Source: Longimicrobiaceae bacterium (GTDB lineage: Bacteria; Gemmatimonadota; Gemmatimonadetes; Longimicrobiales; Longimicrobiaceae). From it: DNA of 23,339 nucleotides. Position 1 is the stretch's first letter, and every line of letters begins with the position of its first letter. This document shows positions 7,336-14,727 of this stretch, piece after piece. A model generated the notes under the pieces. The model searched no databases and was not told where the DNA came from. It saw nothing but the letters and a program-made list of their open reading frames with translations. The position numbers were made by a program, and so were the translations under genes. The stretch is from positions 1-23,339 of the forward strand of contig JASLAX010000103.1 of assembly GCA_030146875.1 (NCBI GenBank). Direction: 5' to 3'.

Positions 7336-7527
7336 CTACTCCGAGCACTTGTTCAGGACGAGGATCGTCGCGAACATGATCGAGCACGGGATGGAGGTGC
7401 CGCCGGTCAGGCCGGTCACCTCGTCCTCGCCCAGCTCCACCATGCCGGCGGGGGAGGCGGGAACCTCGGTGAGGGTGGAGCGGAACATCGGGTCCTTCCA
7501 GGCGCGGATCACGGTCTCCTGGGTCAT
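7336..7527 (-). CDS. lanA1: Class II lanthipeptide precursor, mersacidin/lichenicidin family (first in order)
   Basis: This is a 63-residue peptide and the promoter-proximal member. The leader reads V-I-R-A-W-K-D-P-M-F-R-S-T-L, then a version of the middle segment shortened by five residues (V-P-A-S-P-A-G), then E-V-T-G-L-T-G-G with Gly-Gly at 42-43. The core is 20 residues: it starts T-S-I-P-C-S and has a four-residue longer tail, L-N-K-C-S-E. It therefore contains two Cys (5 and 18) and five Ser/Thr (Thr1, Ser2, Ser6, Thr11, Ser19). A Thr11-Cys18 ring is possible in principle. It is the only charged core. TGGAGA precedes ATG 7527. The different tail suggests a partner role to lanA2 and lanA3, as in two-component lantibiotics, but that is inference. 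Confidence 0.93.
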   Translation of the reverse strand: MTQETVIRAWKDPMFRSTLTEVPASPAGMVELGEDEVTGLTGGTSIPCSIMFATILVLNKCSE

Positions 7528-7557
7528 GACGGTCTCCAGAGGGGGGGGGTGGATGGC

Positions 7558-7575
7558 TGCGCCGGCGAAGGCGCA
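7558..7575 (-). promoter_or_regulatory. Conserved 5' leader hairpin before lanA1
   Basis: TGCGCC (7558-7563) and GGCGCA (7570-7575) pair around a 6-nt loop, ending 30 nt before the lanA1 ATG. A C-rich run and then TGGAGA follow on the minus strand, matching the arrangement before lanA2 and lanA3. Confidence 0.55.
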
Positions 7576-7730
7576 CGGATCGTGGCTGGGGGCAGCGCAC
7601 GACGTTCGGCCAGCGCCGTCCCGTCCGTTGGGAAAGCGCGTGATGCTTCGGATAGAGCGGCGCGGACGGTCCTCCCGCGCCGCGGTGGCGGCGTGGGGCG
7701 GGAAGAGCCGACGGCGGTGGGATGCCGGCC

Positions 7731-7758
7731 AAGATAAGCGGCCCGCGCCCCGTGTCAA
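7731..7758 (-). promoter_or_regulatory. Promoter for the precursor cluster
   Basis: On the minus strand a perfect -35 TTGACA (7753-7758) is separated by 16 nt from TATCTT (7731-7736). Transcription would begin near 7724, giving a leader of about 200 nt before lanA1. It is the best sigma-70-like match I see in the window. Confidence 0.65.
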
Positions 7759-7771
7759 CAGTTTCGTGGCG

Positions 7772-7822
7772 GATAACGCTCTCACAGTTCCCGACCGTTA
7801 TCGTAAGGCCATATTGTAACGG
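7772..7822. promoter_or_regulatory. Overlapping dyads, possible operator of the divergent promoters
   Basis: GATAACG (7772-7778) is the complement of CGTTATC (7796-7802). CCGTTA (7795-7800) is in turn the complement of TAACGG (7817-7822). Three related half-sites thus lie between the two divergent promoters, where a regulator could control both. No cognate regulator is identified. Confidence 0.4.
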
Positions 7823-7827
7823 CGGGG

Positions 7828-7856
7828 TTGTCAGCGGCGGCGACTGTGCTTAGTTT
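7828..7856 (+). promoter_or_regulatory. Candidate promoter for the lanM operon
   Basis: TTGTCA (7828-7833) lies 17 nt before TAGTTT (7851-7856). The -35 matches consensus at five of six positions and the -10 at only three. It would leave a leader of roughly 180 nt before lanM. Confidence 0.4.
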
Positions 7857-8045
7857 CCGGCACCGTCGCAAACCGGTGGAATCGCGGTCCGGGGATCCCT
7901 CCTTTCCCGGGTTCCCGCCGTTGCCACGCCCGCCGGATGTTCCCCCCCGCGCCCCTCGCGGCGCCACCCCTCCGCAGCCGGTCCATCCGCCGGTCCGCAC
8001 CAGCGCCGCGCTCCCGTCGTCCGCCCGACCCTCCACCGCACGAGC

Positions 8046-11000
8046 ATGCCTCGCCAGACCCAGCTCCCGGACGCCGAGTGGTACGCCGCGCTCACCCTGC
8101 GCGAGCGGGCCGATGCGTGGGCGCGGCTTGGCTTTCCGGCCGCCGGCGAGGGGTTCAACGCGGAGCTGGCCGACTGGCGCATGGGCGAGTGGCGCGCGCA
8201 GCGGCCCTTCGGCGCCGACGCGGCCTTCACGGCGCGGCTCGCCTCCATCGGCGTCGACGAGGGCGGCTTCCGCACGCTGCTCGGCACGCCCCCCTCCACG
8301 CTGCGCGACTGGTGCGCCGGGGAGGAGCAGGAGTGGATGACGTCGCTGCGCCGCATCCTCGCGGCCGATCTCGCGCCCCTCCCCGCCCTCCCCATCTCCC
8401 CCGGGCACATGGGGATGCTGGAGGTCTTCGCTCCCTTCGTCACCGACGCGCAGGCGCGCCTGGCCGCCGCGGTGGCGCAGATGGTCGGCGCTCCCGACGA
8501 GACGCCGTTCGCGCGCGAGACGGCGCCGCTCCTGCTGCTGGGAAGCCTGCTGTCGCGCGTGCTGACCACCGTGAGCCGGGTGCTCACGCTGGAGCTGCAC
8601 GTGGCGCGGATGCAGGGGCTGCTGCAGGGCGAGACGGCGGAGGAGCGCTTCCGCGCCTTCGTGGCGCGCCTCCGACAGCCGGAGCACCTGGAGGCGCTGC
8701 TGCGCGACTACCCGGTGCTGGCGCGCACGCTGGTGCGGCAGGCGGACCAGTGGGTGGAGACCGGCGCGGAGCTGCTGCGGCGCCTGCACGACGACCGGGA
8801 GCGGATCGCCGCCGAACTGAACGGCGGCGCGCCGCTGGGCCAGGCGGTGCGGGTGGCCTCCGGGGCGGGGGACGTGCACTGCGGCGGGCGGGCGGTGGCC
8901 ATCGTCGACTTCTCCTCCGGTCTCCGTGTCGTCTACAAGCCGCGCTCGCTGGCCGTGGACGACGCCTTCCACGCCCTGCTGGCCCGGGTGAACCGCGCCG
9001 GGGGCTGCCCCGAGCTGCGCATCCTCCGCACGATCGACCGCGGGACGCACGGGTGGGTGGAGTTCGCCCGGGCGGAGGCCTGCGCCACGCCCGAGCAGGT
9101 GGAGCGGTACTACGAGCGGCTGGGCGGCCTTCTCGCGGTGCTGTACGCCGTGGACGGGCAGGACATGCACATGGAGAACGTGGTCGCCGCCGGCGAGCAC
9201 CCGGTGCTGGTGGACCTGGAGACGCTCTTCCACCCCCTCCCGGAGGACGCGCTCCTCCTGGGGTTGCCGGCCCAGGGCGAGCCCGACCCCCGCCGCCCTG
9301 AGCCGGCGGAGCTCCTGGCGGCGTCGGTGCTGAAGATGGGCCTGCTCCCGCAGCGCGTGTGGGGCGAGGGCGAGGGCGCGGGCGTGGACCTGAGCGCGGT
9401 GGGCGGCGCGGGGAACCAGGCCGCGCCCACCCGCGCGTTGCGCCTGGAGAACGCGGGAAGCGACGACATGCGCTTCACCCGCGGCCAGGTGATGGTGGAG
9501 GCGTCCCAGAACCGCCCCGCCACGGCGGAGAGCGGCTTCACCCCCGCGGACCACGCCGAGGCCATGGAGCGCGGGTTCGCGGGCGTCTACCGCACCCTGG
9601 CAGAGGGGCGCGGGGAGCTGGAGACGGAGGGGCTGCTCGCGGCGTTCGGCCCGCTCCCGCTGCGCGTCATCATGCGCCCCACGCGGGTCTACGGCGCGCT
9701 GCAGACGGAGGGGTCGCACCCCGACTTCCTGCGCGACGCGGTGGAGCTGGACCGCTTCCTGGACAAGCTCTGGCTGGGCGCCGAGGCGCGCCCCGCCCTG
9801 GCGCCGCTGATCCCCCACGAGACCCGCGCCCTGCACGCCGGCGACATCCCCGCCTTCTTCGCGGCGCCGGACTCGCGCGACCTGATCTCCGACGCGGGGG
9901 CCGTGATCCCCGGCCAGTTCGCCCGCGGCGGGCTGGAGCGCGTCCGCGAGCGCATCGCCGCGCTCTCGCCCGCCGACCTGGAGCGCCAGCGGCTGCTGAT
10001 CCGCGGCGCCATGGCCACGCTGGTGGAGAACCCCCTGGTCCCCCCGGCGGGCGTGGCCGAAGGCGACGCCCCCGCATCGCCGTCCGACGACGCGGACGGA
10101 GGGCCGGACGCGGCGGAGCTGGTGCGGCTGGCGGAGGGGATCGGGGAGCGGCTGGAGGCGACCGCCATCCGCGGCACCCGCACGGCGGCGTGGATCGGGC
10201 TGACCACGCAGGACGGCGCCTTCTCCGTCTCCGGCACCACGCGCTACGACCTGCACGGCGGCCTCCCCGGCATCCTGGTCTTCCTGGCCCGCCTGGGCGA
10301 GGTCACGGGGTCGGACCGCCACGACGCGCTCGCCCGGCAGGCGTTCGCCATGCTCGGCGACCTGCTGCACGACCTGGAGGCGCGCGTCGCGGACGTGGGC
10401 GGCTTCTCCGGGCTGGGCGGCATCCTCCCCGCCCTGGCCGTGGTGGAGGCGCGCTGGCCGGAGCTGCCGGCGCGCGCCCTGGCGGAGCGCGCGGTGGCCC
10501 GCATCGCCGCGCTCTGCGACGAGCGGCGGCGCTGCGACGTGTTCGGCGGGCTGGCGGGCGCGGCGGCGGGGCTGGTGGCGTACCACGCCGCCACGGGGTG
10601 CGAGGCGGCGCTGCAGGCCGCCGTCCGCTGCGGCGACCGGCTCCTCGCCCTCCGCGACGACGGGGAGGGCGGCGGGTGGGCGGCGGAGGGCGGCGGGTTC
10701 GCCTTCGGCGCGGCGGGGATCGCGTGGTCGCTGCTCCGCCTGGCCGACGCCGCGGGCGAGGAGCGCTTCCGGGCGCCCGCTCGGGAGGCGCTGGAGGATG
10801 CGTGGCGGGAGTGGGAGGGCGCCCCGCCCTCGCCCGCCGACGGCACCTGGGCGTACGGCGCCCCCGGATTCGCCCTGGCGCTCGCGGCCGCGCCGGGTGC
10901 GGGCGACGGCGACGGCGCGGTGGCGCGGGCGGTGGAGGCCACGCTCCGCGGGCTCCCCCACGCCGGCCACGCGCCCTGCAACGGCACGCTGGGCGCGCTG

Positions 11001-11297
11001 GACGCGCTGCTGGAGGTGGCCTCCCTGGTGTCGTCGACCGACGTGGCGGCGCGGGTGCGGGGGGAGACGCGCGCGTTGCTGGACTCCGTGGCGCGCGACG
11101 GGTGGCGCTGCGGCGTGCCGCTGGGCGTGGAGACGCCCGGGCTGATGAACGGGCTGGCGGGGATGGGCCACGGGCTGCTGCGCCTGGCTCACCCGGAGCG
11201 CGTCCCCTCCCTGCTGGACCTGGGCCTGCACGCGGCGTCCGCCGCGCGGGGCACGGGCGCGGCCGCGCTCGCGGAGCCGGCCCTGGAAGTCCGCTGA
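8046..11297 (+). CDS. lanM: Class II lanthipeptide synthetase LanM with degenerate cyclase domain
   Basis: This 1083-residue protein has the usual LanM length. Residues about 170-560 form the dehydratase domain, which phosphorylates Ser/Thr in the core and eliminates phosphate. It shows V-V-Y-K298-P-R-S-L and the active-site segment D373-M-H375-M-E-N378 followed by L-V-D390-L-E-T-L-F. Residues about 700-1083 form the LanC-like cyclase fold (L-H-G-G-L-P-G-I, F-G-G-L-A-G, G-A-A-G-I-A-W-S-L-L-R-L, L-M-N-G-L-A-G-M-G-H-G). Its key residues are changed: the usual A-H-G is A-F887-G, W-C-x-G is W-A936-Y-G, and C-H-G is C978-N979-G. Two of three zinc ligands and the catalytic His are thus missing. The dehydratase half looks intact. 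ATG 8046 has no clear ribosome site. The gene heads an operon with the fusion protein 17 bp downstream and is divergent from its substrates. Confidence 0.94.
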   Translation: MPRQTQLPDAEWYAALTLRERADAWARLGFPAAGEGFNAELADWRMGEWRAQRPFGADAAFTARLASIGVDEGGFRTLLGTPPSTLRDWCAGEEQEWMTSLRRILAADLAPLPALPISPGHMGMLEVFAPFVTDAQARLAAAVAQMVGAPDETPFARETAPLLLLGSLLSRVLTTVSRVLTLELHVARMQGLLQGETAEERFRAFVARLRQPEHLEALLRDYPVLARTLVRQADQWVETGAELLRRLHDDRERIAAELNGGAPLGQAVRVASGAGDVHCGGRAVAIVDFSSGLRVVYKPRSLAVDDAFHALLARVNRAGGCPELRILRTIDRGTHGWVEFARAEACATPEQVERYYERLGGLLAVLYAVDGQDMHMENVVAAGEHPVLVDLETLFHPLPEDALLLGLPAQGEPDPRRPEPAELLAASVLKMGLLPQRVWGEGEGAGVDLSAVGGAGNQAAPTRALRLENAGSDDMRFTRGQVMVEASQNRPATAESGFTPADHAEAMERGFAGVYRTLAEGRGELETEGLLAAFGPLPLRVIMRPTRVYGALQTEGSHPDFLRDAVELDRFLDKLWLGAEARPALAPLIPHETRALHAGDIPAFFAAPDSRDLISDAGAVIPGQFARGGLERVRERIAALSPADLERQRLLIRGAMATLVENPLVPPAGVAEGDAPASPSDDADGGPDAAELVRLAEGIGERLEATAIRGTRTAAWIGLTTQDGAFSVSGTTRYDLHGGLPGILVFLARLGEVTGSDRHDALARQAFAMLGDLLHDLEARVADVGGFSGLGGILPALAVVEARWPELPARALAERAVARIAALCDERRRCDVFGGLAGAAAGLVAYHAATGCEAALQAAVRCGDRLLALRDDGEGGGWAAEGGGFAFGAAGIAWSLLRLADAAGEERFRAPAREALEDAWREWEGAPPSPADGTWAYGAPGFALALAAAPGAGDGDGAVARAVEATLRGLPHAGHAPCNGTLGALDALLEVASLVSSTDVAARVRGETRALLDSVARDGWRCGVPLGVETPGLMNGLAGMGHGLLRLAHPERVPSLLDLGLHAASAARGTGAAALAEPALEVR

Positions 11298-11314
11298 CCC
11301 CCGGGACCCCGACC

Positions 11315-12493
11315 ATGCAGTCCAAGGTCTATCCCGTCGAGCTCCTCGACGACACCCTCGAGACGTACCTCACCAAGACGCCCGTGGGGCGGCGGCCCGT
11401 GTACGTGGGCGCGCTGGTCGCGCTGGCGGCCGCGCTGCTCTCGCTGCCGGTGATCCGCGTGCCCGTGACCATCCAGGCGCCCGGGGTGATCCGCCCCATC
11501 CTGGAGAAGAACATGGTGCGCGTGCCGGTGAGCGGGCGCGTGGCCTCGGTGCTGGTGCGCGAGCGGCAGGCCGTGCGCCGCGGCGCGCCGCTGGTGGAGC
11601 TGGAGTCGTCCGTCCTTCGCGGCCAGGACGGCACCGTGCGCTATCGCCGCGACCAGGTGAACGCCTTCATCCGCGACCTGGAGCGCCTGACCGGCTCCCG
11701 CCCCGGGGCGCTGCCGGCCGGCGCCTTCTCCACCCCCAAGTACCAGCGCGAGCTGGCACAGCTCCAGGGAGAGCTGGGCGAGGTGGGCGAGCGGGAGCGC
11801 ACCGCGCGCCTGGAGCTGGAGCGCGCAGAGGCGCTGCACGCCCGCGCCTTCCTCTCCGCCGCCGAGCTGGAGGCGCGCCGGCAGGCCGTGGCCGAGGCGC
11901 GCGCCGAGGCCCGCGTGGTGTGGGAGCGCCACCACACGCGCTGGCAGGCGGAGCTCACGGAGATGCAGATGGAGCGGCGGAACGTGGAGGCCCAGCTCGC
12001 CGACCTGGCCGAGCAGCGCGCCCAGCACGTGGTCACATCGCCCGTGACGGGCACGGTGGAGGACCTGATCGCCCTCTCCCCCGGGGCGTACGTGCAGGCG
12101 GGCGACCAGATCGCCGTGGTCTCCCCCGACTCCACCCTGGTGGCCGAGCTGCTGGTGTCCCCGCGCGACGTGGGGCTGGTGCGCAGGGAGATGGCGGTGC
12201 GGCTGCACGTCAGCGCCTTCCGCTACACCGACTGGGGCTTCGTGCCCGGGCGCGTGGTGGAGATCGCCGAGGACTTCACCATGCTGGAGCGCACCGCCGT
12301 GTTCCGCGTGCGCGCCACGGTGGACCGCAGCCGCCTGACCCTTCCCAACGGCGCCACGGGCGAGCTGAAGAAGGGGATGACGCTGCAGGCCCACATGGTG
12401 GTGGCGCGGCGCTCGCTGTTCGACCTGATCCGCGACGACGTGAGCGACTGGCTGGACCCGCGCGCCGGCGCCGAGCCCGCGGAGGCCCCGTGA
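11315..12493 (+). CDS. HlyD-like membrane fusion protein of the lanthipeptide exporter
   Basis: The 392-residue protein starts at ATG 11315; the frame is open upstream only as a shadow of lanM. One membrane segment lies at about residues 29-47 (Y-V-G-A-L-V-A-L-A-A-A-L-L-S-L). It is followed by the first half of a lipoyl domain (R-V-P-V-S-G-R-V-A-S-V-L-V), a charged coiled-coil hairpin at about 105-235, the second lipoyl half (H-V-V-T-S-P-V-T-G-T-V-E-D-L) and a beta-barrel region. Such adaptors link an inner-membrane ABC exporter to an outer-membrane channel, which implies a two-membrane cell. No TolC-like gene is in the window. The stop codon overlaps the GTG start of the C39 transporter, so these two are translationally coupled and probably assemble together. 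Confidence 0.9.
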   Translation: MQSKVYPVELLDDTLETYLTKTPVGRRPVYVGALVALAAALLSLPVIRVPVTIQAPGVIRPILEKNMVRVPVSGRVASVLVRERQAVRRGAPLVELESSVLRGQDGTVRYRRDQVNAFIRDLERLTGSRPGALPAGAFSTPKYQRELAQLQGELGEVGERERTARLELERAEALHARAFLSAAELEARRQAVAEARAEARVVWERHHTRWQAELTEMQMERRNVEAQLADLAEQRAQHVVTSPVTGTVEDLIALSPGAYVQAGDQIAVVSPDSTLVAELLVSPRDVGLVRREMAVRLHVSAFRYTDWGFVPGRVVEIAEDFTMLERTAVFRVRATVDRSRLTLPNGATGELKKGMTLQAHMVVARRSLFDLIRDDVSDWLDPRAGAEPAEAP

Positions 12494-14727
12494 GGGGGCG
12501 CATCGTCCGGGTGCGGCAGCACGGGCAGAACGACTGCGGCGTCGCCTGCCTGGCCTCGGTCGCGGAGTTCCACGGGCTCAAGGTGCCGCTGGCCAAGCTC
12601 CACTACCTGGCATCCACCGACCGCACCGGCACCAACATCCTGGGGCTGACCGTGGCCGCCGGGAAGCTGGGGATGATGGCCAAGGGGGTGCGCGCCACCC
12701 CGCAGGCGCTGCAGGAGGTGGCCAAGCCCGTCATCGCCCACGTCACGGCCAGCACCGGCCCGCACTACGTGGTGGTGTACCAGACCACGAAGTCGCACGT
12801 CGTGTACATGGACCCCAACGGCGGCGAGGTCCGCCGGGCCACGCACGACGAGTTCGGGCAGATGTGGGGCGGGGTGCTGGTGGTGCTGGCGCCGGGCGAG
12901 CGCTTCCAGCCGGGGAACGAGAAGGTGGGGCTGCCGCGGCGGCTCTGGGAGCTGGTGCGCCCCCACCGCGGCGCGCTGCTCCAGGCGTTCGTGGGCGCGG
13001 CGCTGTACACGGTGCTGGGGCTCTCCACCGCGATCTACGTGCAGAAGATCGTGGACAACGTGTTCCCCAGCGGCAACCAGAACCTGCTCAACCTGCTGAG
13101 CATGGGGATGGTGGTGCTGCTGGCGCTGCAGGCGTTCCTGGGGGTGAGCCAGGAGCTGCTGCTGCTGGGCGTGGCTCGGCGCATCGACGGCAAGCTGATC
13201 CAGGGCTACTACGACAAGGTGCTCAAGCTCCCGCTGCGCTTCTTCACCGGGCGGCGGGTGGGCGACGTGATCGCCCGCGTGAACGACGCGGCCAAGATCC
13301 GCAACCTGGTGAGCACGGTGGCCATGCGGGTGGTGCTGAACGTCATGATCCTGGCGTTCAGCGTGGGGCTGATGTTCCTGTACTCGTGGCGGCTCGCCCT
13401 GCTCCTCCTCTGCATCCTTCCCTTCTACGCGCTGGTCTACCTGGTCTCGGACCGCATCAACGCGCGCAACCAGCGGGCGATGCTGGAGAACTCGGCCGAG
13501 CTGCAGTCGTGGATGGTGGAGTCGGTGGAGGGGATCGCCACCGTGAAGCACCTGCGGATGGAGGAGTACGCCTCCCTTGCCACCGAGACGCGCCTGGTGC
13601 GCCTGATGCGCACGCTGGACCGCGCCGCCCGCGTGGCCACGGGCTCCCACAACGCCTCCGAGGCGCTCTCGCGCATGGCCGTGGTGGTCACGCTCTGGGC
13701 GGGCGGCAGCATGGTGCTGCGGCAGCAGATCACCCCGGGCGAGATGCTGTCGCTGTACGCGCTGATCGCGTACCTCACCGGGCCGGTGGGGTCGCTGATC
13801 GCCATGAACCGCGACCTGCGCGACTCGCAGGTGGCCGCCGACCGCCTGTTCGAGATCCTGGACCTTCCCCCCGAGGAGCAGGGTGAGGGGAACCTGGAGC
13901 TGCCCGCCGACAAGGTGGGCGACGTCGTGTTCGAGGACGTGACCTTCCGCTACGGCGCGGGCGCCCCCGTGCTGCGCAACCTGTCGATGACCGTCCCCGC
14001 CCGGAAGGTGACGGCGGTGGTGGGCGAGAGCGGATCGGGGAAGAGCACGCTGGTGTCGCTGCTGCACCGCCTGGAGGGGCTGGGCGGCGGGCGCATCCGC
14101 ATCGGCGACGTGGACCTGGCGTACGTGTCCACCGACTCGGTGCGCACGCGCATCGGGGTGGTGCCGCAGAAGGTGGAGCTGTTCAGCGGCACGCTGCTCA
14201 GCAACATCGCCGCGGGCGACTTCGAGCCCGACATGTGGAAGGTGATGGAGCTGTCGCAGCGGCTGGGGATCACCGAGTTCGTGGAGAAGCTCCCCTACGG
14301 CTTCCAGAGCCTGGTGGGCGAGAACGGCTCCACCCTCTCCGGCGGGCAGCGGCAGCGCATCGCCGTGGCGCGCGCGCTGTACCGCGACCCCGAGATCCTG
14401 GTGCTGGACGAGGCCACGTCGTCGCTCGACACCGCCTCGGAGCGGCGGATCCAGCAGGTGCTGGACGAGTTCCGCGACCGCGGCAAGACCATCCTGGTGA
14501 TCGCGCACCGCCTGAGCACGGTGATGCACGCCGACAAGATCATCGTGATGCATGCCGGGGCCGTGGTGGAGGAGGGCACCCACGCGGAGCTGCTGGAGCG
14601 CGGCGGCGCCTACCACCGCCTGTGGCGCGAGCAGTTCCCGCCGGCCGAGCTGGACGCGGTGATGCCCGAGCGCGAGGCCGCCTTCCGCCTGTTCGCGTCC
14701 TCCGCGCCCGAGGGGAGGGTGCCGTGA
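12490..14727 (+). CDS. lanT: C39-peptidase-containing ABC exporter (LanT/PCAT type)
   Basis: The product is 745 residues. Residues 1-125 are a C39 protease: Q10, C16 in Q-N-D-C-G-V-A-C, H92 in P-H-Y-V-V-V-Y and D108 in Y-M-D-P-N-G-G form the expected oxyanion and catalytic set. The membrane domain spans about 150-450. The ATPase has Walker A G512-E-S-G-S-G-K-S-T, signature L616-S-G-G-Q, Walker B L-V-L-D640-E641 and switch H673. All motifs look functional. Known relatives cut leader peptides after Gly-Gly and pump the core out, which matches the T-G-G ends of all three leaders. GTG 12490 was chosen because it overlaps the upstream stop (GTGA), follows GGAGG and gives a family-like N-terminus. 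The 3' end overlaps the dehydrogenase start in the same way. Confidence 0.94.
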   Translation: MRGRIVRVRQHGQNDCGVACLASVAEFHGLKVPLAKLHYLASTDRTGTNILGLTVAAGKLGMMAKGVRATPQALQEVAKPVIAHVTASTGPHYVVVYQTTKSHVVYMDPNGGEVRRATHDEFGQMWGGVLVVLAPGERFQPGNEKVGLPRRLWELVRPHRGALLQAFVGAALYTVLGLSTAIYVQKIVDNVFPSGNQNLLNLLSMGMVVLLALQAFLGVSQELLLLGVARRIDGKLIQGYYDKVLKLPLRFFTGRRVGDVIARVNDAAKIRNLVSTVAMRVVLNVMILAFSVGLMFLYSWRLALLLLCILPFYALVYLVSDRINARNQRAMLENSAELQSWMVESVEGIATVKHLRMEEYASLATETRLVRLMRTLDRAARVATGSHNASEALSRMAVVVTLWAGGSMVLRQQITPGEMLSLYALIAYLTGPVGSLIAMNRDLRDSQVAADRLFEILDLPPEEQGEGNLELPADKVGDVVFEDVTFRYGAGAPVLRNLSMTVPARKVTAVVGESGSGKSTLVSLLHRLEGLGGGRIRIGDVDLAYVSTDSVRTRIGVVPQKVELFSGTLLSNIAAGDFEPDMWKVMELSQRLGITEFVEKLPYGFQSLVGENGSTLSGGQRQRIAVARALYRDPEILVLDEATSSLDTASERRIQQVLDEFRDRGKTILVIAHRLSTVMHADKIIVMHAGAVVEEGTHAELLERGGAYHRLWREQFPPAELDAVMPEREAAFRLFASSAPEGRVP

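Larger units (their letters stand above)
7528..8045. other. Divergent control region between precursors and lanM
   Basis: This 518-bp stretch contains no supported gene. From left to right it holds the leader hairpin of lanA1, about 150 bp of GC-rich untranslated leader, a minus-strand promoter, an AT-richer patch with overlapping dyads (7772-7822), a plus-strand promoter candidate and a long GC-rich leader before lanM. The minus frame upstream of lanA1 stays open for about 86 codons, but the sister peptides show that translation starts at 7527. Confidence 0.7.

Noticed and set aside
6581..7575. CRISPR-like array suggested by the regularly spaced repeats
   Set aside because: The repeats are three homologous genes with their leaders, not short repeats with unique spacers, and no cas genes are nearby.
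7528..7785. N-terminal extension of lanA1 in the same frame
   Set aside because: The added sequence has no similarity to the sister peptides, which all start at M-T-Q with a ribosome site just before.
7782..11231. A minus-strand open frame of about 1150 codons opposite lanM
   Set aside because: It has the same low-complexity antisense character; lanM on the plus strand has clear family motifs throughout.
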